Assembly (NCBI GenBank): GCA_034428455.1
Contig: DAOUHZ010000001.1
Span: 18,610-82,609 of the forward strand
Length of the DNA stretch: 64,000 nt
Reading direction: 5' to 3'
DNA from: Bin87 sp034428455
Lineage (GTDB): Bacteria; Chloroflexota; Dehalococcoidia; Lucifugimonadales; UBA3495
In this document: positions 38,835 through 47,316 of the stretch, one piece after another
Position numbering within the stretch: the stretch's first letter is position 1
Layout of the letters: each line of letters opens with the position of its first letter
Notes under the pieces: generated by a model
Seen by the model: only the letters and a program-made list of their open reading frames with translations
Database searches by the model: none
Told to the model about the DNA's origin: nothing
Program-made: the position numbers and the translations under genes

Positions 38835-39274
38835 TGGGCTGCTGCGTCAGGATAGATCCAGCCATTCCCAACTGTCGGATGCGGCGCGAACCGGCGCGCG
38901 TACATCGAGGCGGCGATAAACGGCGGCTCCGCGCTAATTTTCGGGATAAATTTGGCGGCGGCGATAGTTCCAGCGCAGCTGACTGCCATTTCGTCATCCT
39001 GCTCTTTGGGAATAGTGGCGCGGACTGGCTTGAACCATTCCACCTGCACTCGGTCAGACAGTTTCACCACCAGAGGCCAGCGGTCATAATCACCCTGCGG
39101 CGCCGGTTCCCAAGGGTCATGCGGACTGATCGAAACTACGCCACTGGCGGTGTCCAGCAAACCATGCTCCCCGGAGCTTACTTCCTGCAATAGCGCCACA
39201 TCCGCGTCCATCTCCAGCAATTCCCGCACCGCCTGATGCCTCCTGTCGATGTTCCAGCAAACTACCTTTATCAT
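38812..39274 (-). pseudogene. Endonuclease/exonuclease/phosphatase-family protein, 3'-truncated
   Basis: Begins MIKVVCWNIDRRHQAVRELLEMDADVALLQEV, a standard EEP-fold start (CWNI, Asp, LLQEV), and continues to NGWIYPDAAAHHIISDLSELC. The downstream half, with the catalytic DxN and HxxD motifs, is absent; the frame carries on only as antisense of the small plus-strand gene and stops at 38720. The ATG overlaps the stop of the hydroxyacid dehydrogenase (ATGA). Confidence 0.75.
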
Positions 39275-40251
39275 GGGGTTGCCTCCGCGTTGGCGCAGGC
39301 TTCCATCGGTTCACCCTTGAGGCCGGCCACCAGGTTGCGCGCGGCCAGCTTCATGGTGTTGAGGCGGGTGGGCAAGGCCGCGCTGCCGATGTGAGGCGTG
39401 ATGACCAGGTTGTCCAGGGTCAGCAGCGGGTCGTCCGGCGAGATTGGTTCCGGGGAGGTCACGTCCAGGGCGGCGCGGGCGATCTGCCCGTCGCGCAGCG
39501 CCTCGTAAAGCGCCGTCGGGTCGACCACCGGCCCGCGCGACACGTTGATCAGAATGGCCGAGGGTTTCATCAGCGCCAGTTGCGGCCCGCTGATTAGATG
39601 GTGGGTTTGCGGCGTCAGGGGCACGCTGAGCACCACGAAATCCGCCTGCCCCAGGAGGTCGGGGAACTCGGCGTAACGCAGGCCGTATTGGGCCTCCACG
39701 TCGGGGTAACGAGTCCGCGAGTGGTACACGATATCCATGTCGAACCCGCGGGCCCGCTTGGCGATCTCCCGGCCGATCTGCCCCAATCCCACGATGCCCA
39801 GGCAGGCTTCGTGAACGTCCTGCCCCAGCCAGTGGGTCGGGTGAAACTGGATCTGCCAGCCGCCGCCGCGCAGCCAGCGCTCGCTCTCGGACGTGCGCCG
39901 GGCCGCGCCCAGCAGCAGGGCCATGGCCAGGTCGGCGGTGGACTTGGCCAGCACGCCGGGCGTGTAGCCGACCGGGATGCCGCGTCGCGTCGCCTCGGCG
40001 ACGTCCACGTTGTCCAGGCCCACCGCCAGCTGGCTGATCACCCGCAGGTTGGGCGCGGCGTCCAGCAGGTCGGCGTCCACCCGGTCCATGATGGTGGTCA
40101 GGATTCCGTCGGAGTCGCCGGCCTGCCGGCGCAACTCCTCCACGGGCGGCGGCGTTTCCTCCGGCCATACGATCACGTCGGCAACCTCCCGGATGATGTC
40201 CAAAGCCTCGGGAAGCAGGGTGCGGGTAACGAATGCGCGAGGGGTCGACAT
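39271..40251 (-). CDS. D-isomer-specific 2-hydroxyacid dehydrogenase
   Basis: 326-aa NAD(P)-dependent dehydrogenase, closest in look to glyoxylate/hydroxypyruvate reductases. NAD fold LGIVGLGQIGREIAKRARGF; catalytic Arg in INVSRGPVVD, Glu in DVTSPEPI, His in ITPHIGSAALPTR. ATG at 40251. It overlaps the truncated EEP gene downstream by 4 bp. Confidence 0.92.
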   Translation of the reverse strand: MSTPRAFVTRTLLPEALDIIREVADVIVWPEETPPPVEELRRQAGDSDGILTTIMDRVDADLLDAAPNLRVISQLAVGLDNVDVAEATRRGIPVGYTPGVLAKSTADLAMALLLGAARRTSESERWLRGGGWQIQFHPTHWLGQDVHEACLGIVGLGQIGREIAKRARGFDMDIVYHSRTRYPDVEAQYGLRYAEFPDLLGQADFVVLSVPLTPQTHHLISGPQLALMKPSAILINVSRGPVVDPTALYEALRDGQIARAALDVTSPEPISPDDPLLTLDNLVITPHIGSAALPTRLNTMKLAARNLVAGLKGEPMEACANAEATP

Positions 40252-40368
40252 GGCAACTCACCGCCAAATGTAATAGCGACGCCTGCATTGGACGCCGTGC
40301 TGCAAATTGTAGTATCGCAGAGTGTCAGTTGCCAGTGTTACGCCCGGATGGTTTGGCCGGATGTTCCA

Positions 40369-40404
40369 CAAATAAGACGAGGCCGCCGCATTGCTGCGAC
40401 GGCC
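40369..40404 (-). terminator. Terminator after the Ala-rich small gene
   Basis: Minus-strand hairpin GGCCGTCGC-AGCAAT-GCGGCGGCC (40381-40404) with one G-U wobble, followed on that strand by TCGTCTTATTTG. Confidence 0.65.
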
Positions 40405-40464
40405 CTTGCGAAATGTCGGGCGGCGCGGAGAGAGACGCGCTGCCCGGTGGTCAGTGTCGGTTGA

Positions 40465-40767
40465 TTAGACCATCTTGGTGAAACCGTCGCGGTAGCCGCG
40501 GGTCTCGGCGATCTCGCGCTCCAGGCGGGCGCGCTCGGTCATTGGCGGGCCGGCCACGACGTTCCACAGGCGGACGAAGGTAGCAGCAATGACCGTGTGC
40601 AGCAGTGGTTTGCGGGACGAATCCCACTCCTTGAGCAGTTCGGCGGGGGTTTCCGGGATGCGAGAAACGTCAACAGCAGCGGCCGGCGCAGTGGTAGCGG
40701 CAGGGGCGGCGGCGTTTTCGGCAACCGCGGCGTTGGCTTCGTTTTCGGGTTTCAGTGCGGTAACCAT
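40465..40767 (-). CDS. Small alanine-rich hypothetical protein
   Basis: 100 aa: a low-complexity Ala-rich N-terminal half (ENEANAAVAENAAAPAATTAPAAAVDV), then SRIPETPAELLKEWDSSRKPLLHTVIAATFVRLWNVVAGPPMTERARLEREIAETRGYRDGF. ATG at 40767 follows GGAGGAA. No family recognised. Confidence 0.65.
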   Translation of the reverse strand: MVTALKPENEANAAVAENAAAPAATTAPAAAVDVSRIPETPAELLKEWDSSRKPLLHTVIAATFVRLWNVVAGPPMTERARLEREIAETRGYRDGFTKMV

Positions 40768-40883
40768 TTGTTCCTCCAAGGCTGATATTGCAAGCCTGTG
40801 ATCATTTGAAATTATGATACCGAGCTCACAACATTCCGTCAACGGATATTATGGGATAATCAATATCCATGCTAGAAATGATA

Positions 40884-40906
40884 AGGGCGGGTTCACAACC
40901 CGCCCT
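40884..40906 (-). terminator. Intrinsic terminator after the FAD oxidase
   Basis: Perfect 10-bp stem AGGGCGGGTT-CAC-AACCCGCCCT; on the minus strand it is followed by TATCATTTCT. Confidence 0.75.
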
Positions 40907-40938
40907 CAGCCATGACCTCGCCCCCGCCGTCGGCTGCG

Positions 40939-42396
40939 TTACAGCGTCAATTTCCCCGGATTCATGATGCCCGCCGGATCCAGCGCCCGCTTGATATCCA
41001 GCAGGGCATCCCGGCTCACGCCCAGCTCTCGACCCAGCAAGTGGTGCAACTTGATGCCGACGCCGTGGCAGTACTCCATGATCCCGCCCATGTCCTGGGC
41101 CAGCGTGAGCACCTCGTCCACCCCGACGGCCAGGTTGGCCCGCACCTCGGGATCGTAGCCGTCCCGACCGAACACCCGCCGGTCACCGTCGGGCACCACC
41201 AGCATCGAGAAGAACTCCGGTCGGCTCCACAGGCAGTATTCCACCACCTTGATCTTCCGGGCCGCCAGCATCCGGTCAGCGCGCCGCCGGTACTCCAGCA
41301 CCCGGTCGGCGGGCAGGCTCATGTGCAGGTAGTCAAAAGTGCGCCCCCATTGCCGCTGCCAGCGTTCTTCGCGCGGGCGTCCCAATGCCGTCTCACGATA
41401 GTTCAATGCCGAGTCATGGCGGTGTTTCCAGTAGGATAGCGTCGGCTCCGGGCCCACGTTCCATCCGCCGGCCGTGTCACACACCGTCATGGTGCGGCGC
41501 AGCGCAGCGTCCACGCCTTCCCGGTAGCCTTCGAAGAGCAGGTGCAGCAGCACGCCCTCGCTGTCCTCGGTCAGGTCCAGGAGCGCAGGGCGGATACCCA
41601 GGGCTCCCATCTCCGTTACCGCCGCGAAACCGGCGTCGAAATCGGCGAACTCCATGGTCGCGTATTCGGCCGCCTCGGGTTGGCGGAACACGCGCAGGGT
41701 AGCCCGGGTAATCACGCCAAAGACGCCCTCGCTGCCGATGAAAAGGTGGTTCAGATCGGGACCAGAGGACTGCTTGGGCACGGGCCGCGTGTTGATGATG
41801 CGTCCATCGGGAAGGACCACTTCCAGCGCCACCACCTGATCGCCCATGGGGCCAAAAGCGGCGGCGCGGTAGCCCACCCCATTGGTTGAGATGGTGCCGG
41901 CCACACTGGCGATGGGAACACTGTACGGGTCGTGCCCGGGCATGAGCCCGTGGGGTTCCAGCGCGTCGTACAGGTCTTGCAGGATCAACCCCGCCTCGAC
42001 CTCGGCCGTTTGCGACACCGGATCGATGCTGATCACGCGGTTGAGCCGGCCCAGGTCCAGGATGATCCCGCCGCGCACGGGCAGGATCCCGCCCATGACG
42101 CCCGTGCCTCCGCCGTATGGGATCAGGGGACTGCCGGCGCGCTGGGCCAGCGTGACGATCTGAGAAACCTGGTCGGTGTCCGCCGGCCGCACGATAACGT
42201 CGGCCAGACGGTCAAAAGCGGCGTCGGCGTAATAAGCGCGATACGGGGTCAGCGCGTCGGCCGAATAGCGGTCAAGCTCGGCCGCCCCGGTAAGAACGTG
42301 CTCGGAGCCGGCGATTTGACGCAGACAGCCGGCAACCTGCTGCCAGTCGACGGGATGAGAGGATTGCGGGCTGTCGGGCACGCGGGGAACGGTCAC
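40939..42396 (-). CDS. FAD-binding oxidase (GlcD/D-lactate dehydrogenase-like)
   Basis: 485-aa PCMH-type flavoprotein. The FAD-binding half shows VRPADTDQVSQIVTLAQRAGSPLIPYGGGTGVMGG, GLMPGHDPYS(V)PIASVAGTISTNGVG and FIGSEGVFGVITRATL; the C-terminal half ends CHGVGIKLHHLL...IKRALDPAGIMNPGKL, the usual close of alkyldihydroxyacetone-phosphate-synthase/GlcD-type enzymes. GTG start at 42396 overlaps the stop of the coiled-coil gene (GTGA). Oxidises a 2-hydroxy acid or related alcohol; substrate unknown. Confidence 0.92.
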   Translation of the reverse strand: MTVPRVPDSPQSSHPVDWQQVAGCLRQIAGSEHVLTGAAELDRYSADALTPYRAYYADAAFDRLADVIVRPADTDQVSQIVTLAQRAGSPLIPYGGGTGVMGGILPVRGGIILDLGRLNRVISIDPVSQTAEVEAGLILQDLYDALEPHGLMPGHDPYSVPIASVAGTISTNGVGYRAAAFGPMGDQVVALEVVLPDGRIINTRPVPKQSSGPDLNHLFIGSEGVFGVITRATLRVFRQPEAAEYATMEFADFDAGFAAVTEMGALGIRPALLDLTEDSEGVLLHLLFEGYREGVDAALRRTMTVCDTAGGWNVGPEPTLSYWKHRHDSALNYRETALGRPREERWQRQWGRTFDYLHMSLPADRVLEYRRRADRMLAARKIKVVEYCLWSRPEFFSMLVVPDGDRRVFGRDGYDPEVRANLAVGVDEVLTLAQDMGGIMEYCHGVGIKLHHLLGRELGVSRDALLDIKRALDPAGIMNPGKLTL

Positions 42397-42899
42397 AGCG
42401 GGTTGCGGAACATGGCCTGGCCGGTTTCGTCATGGTTGTGGTTAGCCAACGTCACCAGGAGCTGCTCGTGGTTGCGCCGCATGTCTTCACGCATTTCGCG
42501 CATCTCGGCCCGCATCTCCTCACGCATTTCGCGCATCTCCTCACGCATTTCGCGCATCTCGGCCCGCATCTCCTCACGCAGCTCGCGCATATCCTGGCGC
42601 ATCTCCTCACGCAGCTCGCGCATATCCTGGCGGATCTCCCTCACCTCTTCCCGAGTTTCGCGCAGCTCTTCCTGTGTCGCACGCAAATCCTGGCGGATCT
42701 CCCCCACCTCTTCCCGTGTTTCGCGCACTTCCTGCCGCGTCTCCGTCAAGCTCTCTTCCAGCCGGTCAACTCGGTAGGAGAGATGGTCAACCCGGCTGCT
42801 GAGCTTCCAGATGTACCATATCCCACCACCACCCAGGAGAAGCACGGTGAGGGTGAGTCCAGATACGCTGGTTATGGCCGTGATGGTTGCTAAATCCAT
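42393..42899 (-). CDS. Membrane-anchored coiled-coil protein, paralogue of 31825-32274
   Basis: 168 aa: N-terminal membrane helix (about 8-31), then a heptad/undecad array of near-identical units (REEMRAEMREMREEMREMR...) and the terminal motif LANHNHDETGQAMF. The C-terminus matches the protein at 31825 while the coiled-coil has a different length, as if it expands and contracts. It overlaps the FAD oxidase by 4 bp and lies 20 bp from cysS. Function unknown. Confidence 0.7.
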   Translation of the reverse strand: MDLATITAITSVSGLTLTVLLLGGGGIWYIWKLSSRVDHLSYRVDRLEESLTETRQEVRETREEVGEIRQDLRATQEELRETREEVREIRQDMRELREEMRQDMRELREEMRAEMREMREEMREMREEMRAEMREMREDMRRNHEQLLVTLANHNHDETGQAMFRNPL

Positions 42900-42919
42900 G
42901 GGAGCTCACCTCAACGGGC

Positions 42920-44290
42920 TTATTGGCCTTGCCGCTGCCACTGGGTGCCCTGGGGGCCGTCTTCCAGGGTCACGCCCTGCTCGGCGAGGCCGTCCCGGAT
43001 CTGGTCCGCCAGGGCAAACTGCCGGGCGGCTCGCAGTTCGGTGCGCACCGACACCAGCAGGTCGATGAATGGCGCCGCGGCGAGGCTGTCCTCCGGAGAC
43101 GGACGATCCTCAAACGTCAGGCCCAGCACGCCTCCCAGTTCCCGCAGGGCGTCCTGACCGGATCCGATGCTCTGGCCGGCGTCACGGCCGCGGTTGATGT
43201 CCCGGGCCAGGTCAAACAGGGCGGCCACGGCCTGCGGAGTATTGAGGTCGTCGTCCATCGCGGCGGCGAATCTGGCCCGGTGAGTCTCGGCATCAACTTC
43301 AGGGCCGGATCCGTTGCCCGGAACCAGCGCCCGACGCACCCGTTCCAAGCTCCGCTCCACTGCGGCGGCGCCTTCGTCGCTGTAAGCCAGCGGACTGCGG
43401 TAGTGGCTGCTGAGAAAGTACAGGCGCATGGCGTCGGGGCTGTAGCGTTCCAGGGCTTCCACTACCGACACCAGGTTGCCCAGGGACTTGCTCATCTTGT
43501 CGGAGCCCAGTTGCAGCAGGCCGTTGTGCATCCAGTAGCGGGAGAAGGGCTTAGCGCCGGTGTAGCACTCGCTCTGGGCGATCTCGTTTTCGTGGTGGGG
43601 GAACACCAGGTCCTGGCCGCCGCCGTGGATGTCGAGCTGCTCGCCCAGGTATTCCAGGGACATGGCGGTGCACTCGATGTGCCAGCCGGGCCGGCCGGGG
43701 CCCCACGGGCTATCCCACGAGGGCTCTCCCGGCTTGGCTCCCTTCCACAGGACGAAATCCATGGGATGCTCTTTGTTCTCGTCCACCTGGATGCGCGCGC
43801 CGGCGATCATGCTGTCCAGGGTGCGGTGGCTGAGCTTGCCGTAGTCGTCCTTGCTGGTCACCCGGAAATAGACGTCGCCGGCGGCGGGATAGGCATGGCC
43901 TCGATCAATCAGGCCGGCGATGGCGTCGATGATCCGCGGAATCTCGCGGGTGGCTCGGGGATATTCAGAGGCGCGCTGGATGTTCAGGGCATCCATCGTG
44001 TGGAAGTAATCGCCGATGAATTCCTCGACCAGATCGTCCTCGGATACGCCGGACTCCTGCGCTCGCTGGATTATCTTGTCGTCGATATCCGTGAAGTTCT
44101 GGATATGACGAACCTCGTATCCCTTGTGCTCCAGGTACCGCCGCAGGGTATCGAAAACCACGTAGCTGAGCGCGTGCCCCACGTGGGTGGCGGAATACGG
44201 GGTTACCCCGCACACGTACATCTTGACCAGGTTGCCTTCGGAGGGAACGAACTCCTCGACCTGTCCGCTCAGGGTGTTATAGAGCTTCAT
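42920..44290 (-). CDS. cysS: Cysteinyl-tRNA synthetase
   Basis: Class I aminoacyl-tRNA synthetase, 456 aa. Zinc and cysteine-binding C27 (MYVCGVTPYS), HIGH motif as HVGH (36-39), FTDIDDKII, WHIECTAMS, GGGQDLVFPHHENEIAQSE and KMSKSLGN. Full length with the helical C-terminal region. It forms an isoprenoid/tRNA cluster with ispF and ispD upstream on the same strand. Confidence 0.97.
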   Translation of the reverse strand: MKLYNTLSGQVEEFVPSEGNLVKMYVCGVTPYSATHVGHALSYVVFDTLRRYLEHKGYEVRHIQNFTDIDDKIIQRAQESGVSEDDLVEEFIGDYFHTMDALNIQRASEYPRATREIPRIIDAIAGLIDRGHAYPAAGDVYFRVTSKDDYGKLSHRTLDSMIAGARIQVDENKEHPMDFVLWKGAKPGEPSWDSPWGPGRPGWHIECTAMSLEYLGEQLDIHGGGQDLVFPHHENEIAQSECYTGAKPFSRYWMHNGLLQLGSDKMSKSLGNLVSVVEALERYSPDAMRLYFLSSHYRSPLAYSDEGAAAVERSLERVRRALVPGNGSGPEVDAETHRARFAAAMDDDLNTPQAVAALFDLARDINRGRDAGQSIGSGQDALRELGGVLGLTFEDRPSPEDSLAAAPFIDLLVSVRTELRAARQFALADQIRDGLAEQGVTLEDGPQGTQWQRQGQ

Positions 44291-44341
44291 GCTGAACCGG
44301 ATGAACGACGGCGCTTGCGGCCTTGTTGATAACGCGCGGTG

Positions 44342-44821
44342 TCAGGATCGCCACAGCAACGCCACGGCAACGGCCGCGATCCCCTCTTCCCGCCCGGTGA
44401 ATCCCAAGTAATCGGTGGTGGTGGCTTTGACGCTGATCTGCGATTGCTCGACCGAAAGCGCGGTGGCGATGTTCTGGCGCATCAGCGGCACATGGGGTGA
44501 CAGCCGGGGACGTTGCGCCAGCATTGTAGCATCAACGTTGGCGATGCACCAACCGCCCTCCGCCAATACGCCAGCCGTGCGCTCCAGCAGTATCAGGCTG
44601 CTGATTCCCGCCAGGGTCGGGTCTCCGGGAGGAAAGTGCGCGCCAATGTCGCCGGCGCTGGCGGCGCCCAGCAGGGCGTCGATCACGGCGTGGCTGAGCG
44701 CGTCGCCGTCGCTGTGGCCGGCCAGGCCCGTGGGATGCGGAATCGACACGCCCCCGAGCACCAGCGCGCGCCCGGCGGCGAGGGCATGGGCGTCGGCTCC
44801 AGTGCCTACTCGATACTGCAC
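44342..44821 (-). CDS. ispF: 2-C-methyl-D-erythritol 2,4-cyclodiphosphate synthase
   Basis: MEP-pathway enzyme, 159 aa. Metal-binding D10 and H12 in GTGADAHAL, HSDGDALSHAVIDALLGAASAGDIGAHFPP, and KATTTDYLGFTGREEGIAAVAVALL at the C-terminus. 51 bp upstream of cysS; ispD lies about 640 bp further upstream with a membrane-protein gene between. Confidence 0.96.
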   Translation of the reverse strand: MQYRVGTGADAHALAAGRALVLGGVSIPHPTGLAGHSDGDALSHAVIDALLGAASAGDIGAHFPPGDPTLAGISSLILLERTAGVLAEGGWCIANVDATMLAQRPRLSPHVPLMRQNIATALSVEQSQISVKATTTDYLGFTGREEGIAAVAVALLWRS

Positions 44822-44861
44822 CGAAGCACCCGATGGGCGGGACGCGAGCCGGGTTCCGCGC

Positions 44862-45308
44862 CTACCCTCGCTCGACGGCCTTGAGCGTCCGGTGCGCCCG
44901 CTCGATGTCGTTCAGCGGGCCACCGTAGACGATGATCGGCGCGTAACCGATCACTATCGCCGCCAGAAACGCCAGCAGCGACCCGTGAGCGACGAATTCC
45001 GCGTTGGTCGGCGCTTCGCCGATCCAAAGATGGCGGAGCAGCATATCGCTCTGGGCCGCGATATAAGCCGGCGCCGGCAAGTCCAATTTGGCGACCAGGA
45101 GCATCACCAACGGGGCGATGCAAATCAACGCCAGGATGGACCAGGTGATGACCCAAATCATGAATGTATTACGCTCGATATTCACTTTCGAGCGCAAATT
45201 TTCCAGCCGATCCGGGGCTACCGCCATGTCCAGCCGGTCAGCGCTCAGCCGCAAGAATTGAGCGTACTCCCCGTAACGGGAGCGACGGTTGACGGTGCTG
45301 GCAACCAT
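44862..45308 (-). CDS. Two-helix membrane protein of unknown function
   Basis: 148 aa: basic N-terminus, membrane helices at about 47-70 (MIWVITWSILALICIAPLVMLLV) and 108-130 (LLAFLAAIVIGYAPIIVYGG), amphipathic C-terminus. ATG at 45308 follows GGAGGAT. It lies between ispD and ispF on the same strand. No family recognised. Confidence 0.65.
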   Translation of the reverse strand: MVASTVNRRSRYGEYAQFLRLSADRLDMAVAPDRLENLRSKVNIERNTFMIWVITWSILALICIAPLVMLLVAKLDLPAPAYIAAQSDMLLRHLWIGEAPTNAEFVAHGSLLAFLAAIVIGYAPIIVYGGPLNDIERAHRTLKAVERG

Positions 45309-45463
45309 TCTGATCCTCCGCTTGTTGACACCCCTTGTCCAAACGCGCGTGTCTTGTTTCGTGTACACGCGCCGATGCTTGACAAGGAATGTCATTAAAC
45401 ATCGTATGCACAGAAGCCCGGCCGTGGCAAGCGGTCTCGTTTCCCATTTGTGGCAGTTTCGGC

Positions 45464-46129
45464 TTATTCTCGGGCTAATGACAACCTGGCCACGTCCAGG
45501 TCTTCCTGAGTGGTCACTTTTAAATTGTCATAATCACCCCAGAAAACCGTAACCCGGTGGCCTGCAGCCTCGACCATCGCCGCGTCATCGGTGTATTCGA
45601 CGTCCGCAGCGCGATGGGCGTCCATCAGGGTTTGATAATCGAAAGCCTGCGGAGTTTGCGCCGCCCACAAGGTCGCGCGGTTGGGAGTAGCCGAAATTAC
45701 CCGGTCGTCACCCACCACCTTGATCGTATCCTTGACCGGCACCGCGGCGATGGCAGCGCCCGATCCCTGAACTTCACGGAGAGCGCGGCCTAGAATATCG
45801 GGTGTCACGCATGGCCGGGCTCCATCGTGAATCGCCACCCATCGCCTCTCGCCCATGGCGACCAGCCCGGCTAAGACCGAATCCTGGCGGCGGGCGCCGC
45901 CGGCGCAAACCGCGGCGATCTTGGGAATACCCAAATCCTGCACGATCGCTTCGCCGTCTTGAACCGCATCGGCGGAGACGACCAACACGATCCGGTCCAC
46001 CACCTCCGAAGCGGCGATGCGCCGAAGGGTATGGACAATCAGGGGCGTTCCAAGCACGTCGACGAAGGTCTTGTCGGTCCCGCCCATGCGGGTGCTGCGC
46101 CCGGCAGCCACCACTACGACGCCCAACAA
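45464..46129 (-). CDS. ispD: 2-C-methyl-D-erythritol 4-phosphate cytidylyltransferase
   Basis: MEP-pathway enzyme, about 221 aa. Nucleotide-binding GVVVVAAGRSTRMGGTDK at the N-terminus, AVCAGGARRQDSVLAGL, IHDGARPCVTPDIL, VPVKDTIKVV and YTDDAAMVEAAG. No ATG is available. TTG at 46129 puts the nucleotide motif at normal depth, with GGGAGA about 12 bases upstream; TTG at 46162 is the alternative. A palindromic element starts 55 bp upstream, so the original promoter region may have been displaced. Confidence 0.92.
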   Translation of the reverse strand: MLGVVVVAAGRSTRMGGTDKTFVDVLGTPLIVHTLRRIAASEVVDRIVLVVSADAVQDGEAIVQDLGIPKIAAVCAGGARRQDSVLAGLVAMGERRWVAIHDGARPCVTPDILGRALREVQGSGAAIAAVPVKDTIKVVGDDRVISATPNRATLWAAQTPQAFDYQTLMDAHRAADVEYTDDAAMVEAAGHRVTVFWGDYDNLKVTTQEDLDVARLSLARE

Positions 46130-46183
46130 GCCATCCGATGTCTCCCGTCTGGCGCAGTCCAATCTATCGTCCGCCCAAAAATT

Positions 46184-46338
46184 GTAACTGTTCAGGGTTG
46201 CGGGGTCGTCATTGCGAGCGCAGCGCGGCAATTTCGTTGGAGCCGGAGAATCGTTCGGGAAAAGGTTCTGGAGAGAGGACGAGATTGACACGGCGCTAGC
46301 GCCTCGCAATGACAACAACCTTAATCCTGAACAGCTAC
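46184..46338. repeat. MITE-like palindromic element, family B copy 2
   Basis: 155 bp; termini GTAACTGTTCAGG and CCTGAACAGCTAC, inner core shared with the other elements, very similar to the copy at 15987. Flanked by a perfect 8-bp direct repeat CAAAAATT (46176-46183 and 46339-46346), read as a target duplication. Confidence 0.87.
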
Positions 46339-46418
46339 CAAAAATTTTCGCGCTTGGCGTTAAAGCCCTCATAGTTTATGATTTAGACGGTATGGGATCA
46401 ATATCACCCTAAGGGAAT

Positions 46419-46555
46419 TAGGCCCGTGCAAAAATGTCATTGCGAGCGCACCGCGGTAATCTCGTTGCGGCGACGGTCGCTGCTCCGGGAACGAGACTGC
46501 CGCGTCGCTGCGCTCCGTAATGACAATGTGTACTGCGGCCGGAATTTTGCACGAA
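46419..46555. repeat. MITE-like palindromic element, family C
   Basis: 137 bp with ends based on CCCGTGCAAAAATG and its complement-like AATTTTGCACGAA, and the shared inner core (GTCATTGCGAGCGCACC...CGTAATGAC). Flanked by perfect 11-bp direct repeats CCTAAGGGAAT (46408-46418 and 46556-46566). It lies 81 bp from the family-B copy. Confidence 0.8.
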
Positions 46556-46596
46556 CCTAAGGGAATATCTGCGGAGCGCGTTACTCCAAAGGGGGC

Positions 46597-47055
46597 ATGA
46601 TGGCACTGGAAATGGCCTATCACGTGGAAACGTACAGCTCGGGAACCCACGGCAGAGCGATCTGCAACGCCCGCACGCATCACTGGGTCGCCGACGACGG
46701 CGGCGGTGACGCCGTGGGAGCCGGGGAACTGTTCCTCTCCGGCATCACCGCCTGCGCCGTGAACATGGTGGAGCGAATCGCCCTTACCGACGACGCGCCG
46801 GTGGACTTCATGGAAGTTACCGCCGAAGCCTTCAGGGACCCGGAAGCAACCCCCGGCGACCTGAGCCTGTACGCCGATGTGCGTATCCATTTCAAGATCT
46901 GGGGCGTGGATGACGACCAGGGCAACTATCTGGTGGACACGTGGAAGAAGCGTTGACCGCTTTATGGTTCGGTCGCCGTGGCGACCCCCAGCACTTCCGT
47001 AACTGCCGAATTCGTTGCCGAGCCTCGGCCCAAACACGCCGGACGCGCCGCGTAG
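46597..47055 (+). CDS. OsmC-family protein, probable selenoprotein (in-frame TGA at 46954-46956)
   Basis: OsmC/Ohr-fold peroxidase-like protein. Codons 1-119 give the family N-terminal part with the first redox cysteine C53 (GITACAVNMVERI). Codon 120 is TGA, exactly where the second conserved cysteine lies (family pattern R-C-P-x-Y); 67 residues separate the two, as expected. The frame then continues PLYGSVAVATPSTSVTAEF, which matches the family C-terminus, to TAG at 47053-47055, giving 152 residues. A hairpin with 6-bp stem sits 14 bases after the TGA. Selenocysteine is the best reading; a TGC-to-TGA nonsense mutation is the alternative. An OsmC-like selenoprotein family is already known from marine metagenomes (from memory). 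Confidence 0.8.
46971..46986 (+). promoter_or_regulatory. Candidate bacterial SECIS hairpin in the OsmC gene
   Basis: GGTCGC-CGTG-GCGACC, loop 21-24 nt after the in-frame TGA. Bacterial SECIS elements have a small loop with a G near its start at about 16-37 nt from UGA, which this meets. Confidence 0.6.
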
Positions 47056-47316
47056 CAACCGTCATATTTCGCGCCCCTCGGCGGCGACACGTATGCCCCC
47101 ATCCCGACGGCCGTTGCGCCAGGCGGCGGGGGCAACGAGTTGCGAGGCGCGAATCAAGCGCAGCCGCGATAGCTTTCAGACTTAGCCCGCGGGCCCGGCT
47201 CTCCTGTTCCGCGCCGGAGTTGGACCTGCGCCGGCTCCAGATTTTCAGTAGGGGGTTCTGAGATAGAGTTCCCGCTCACCATATTCGCAGCCGGCCTGAC
47301 CGACGCGTCTGCCGGA

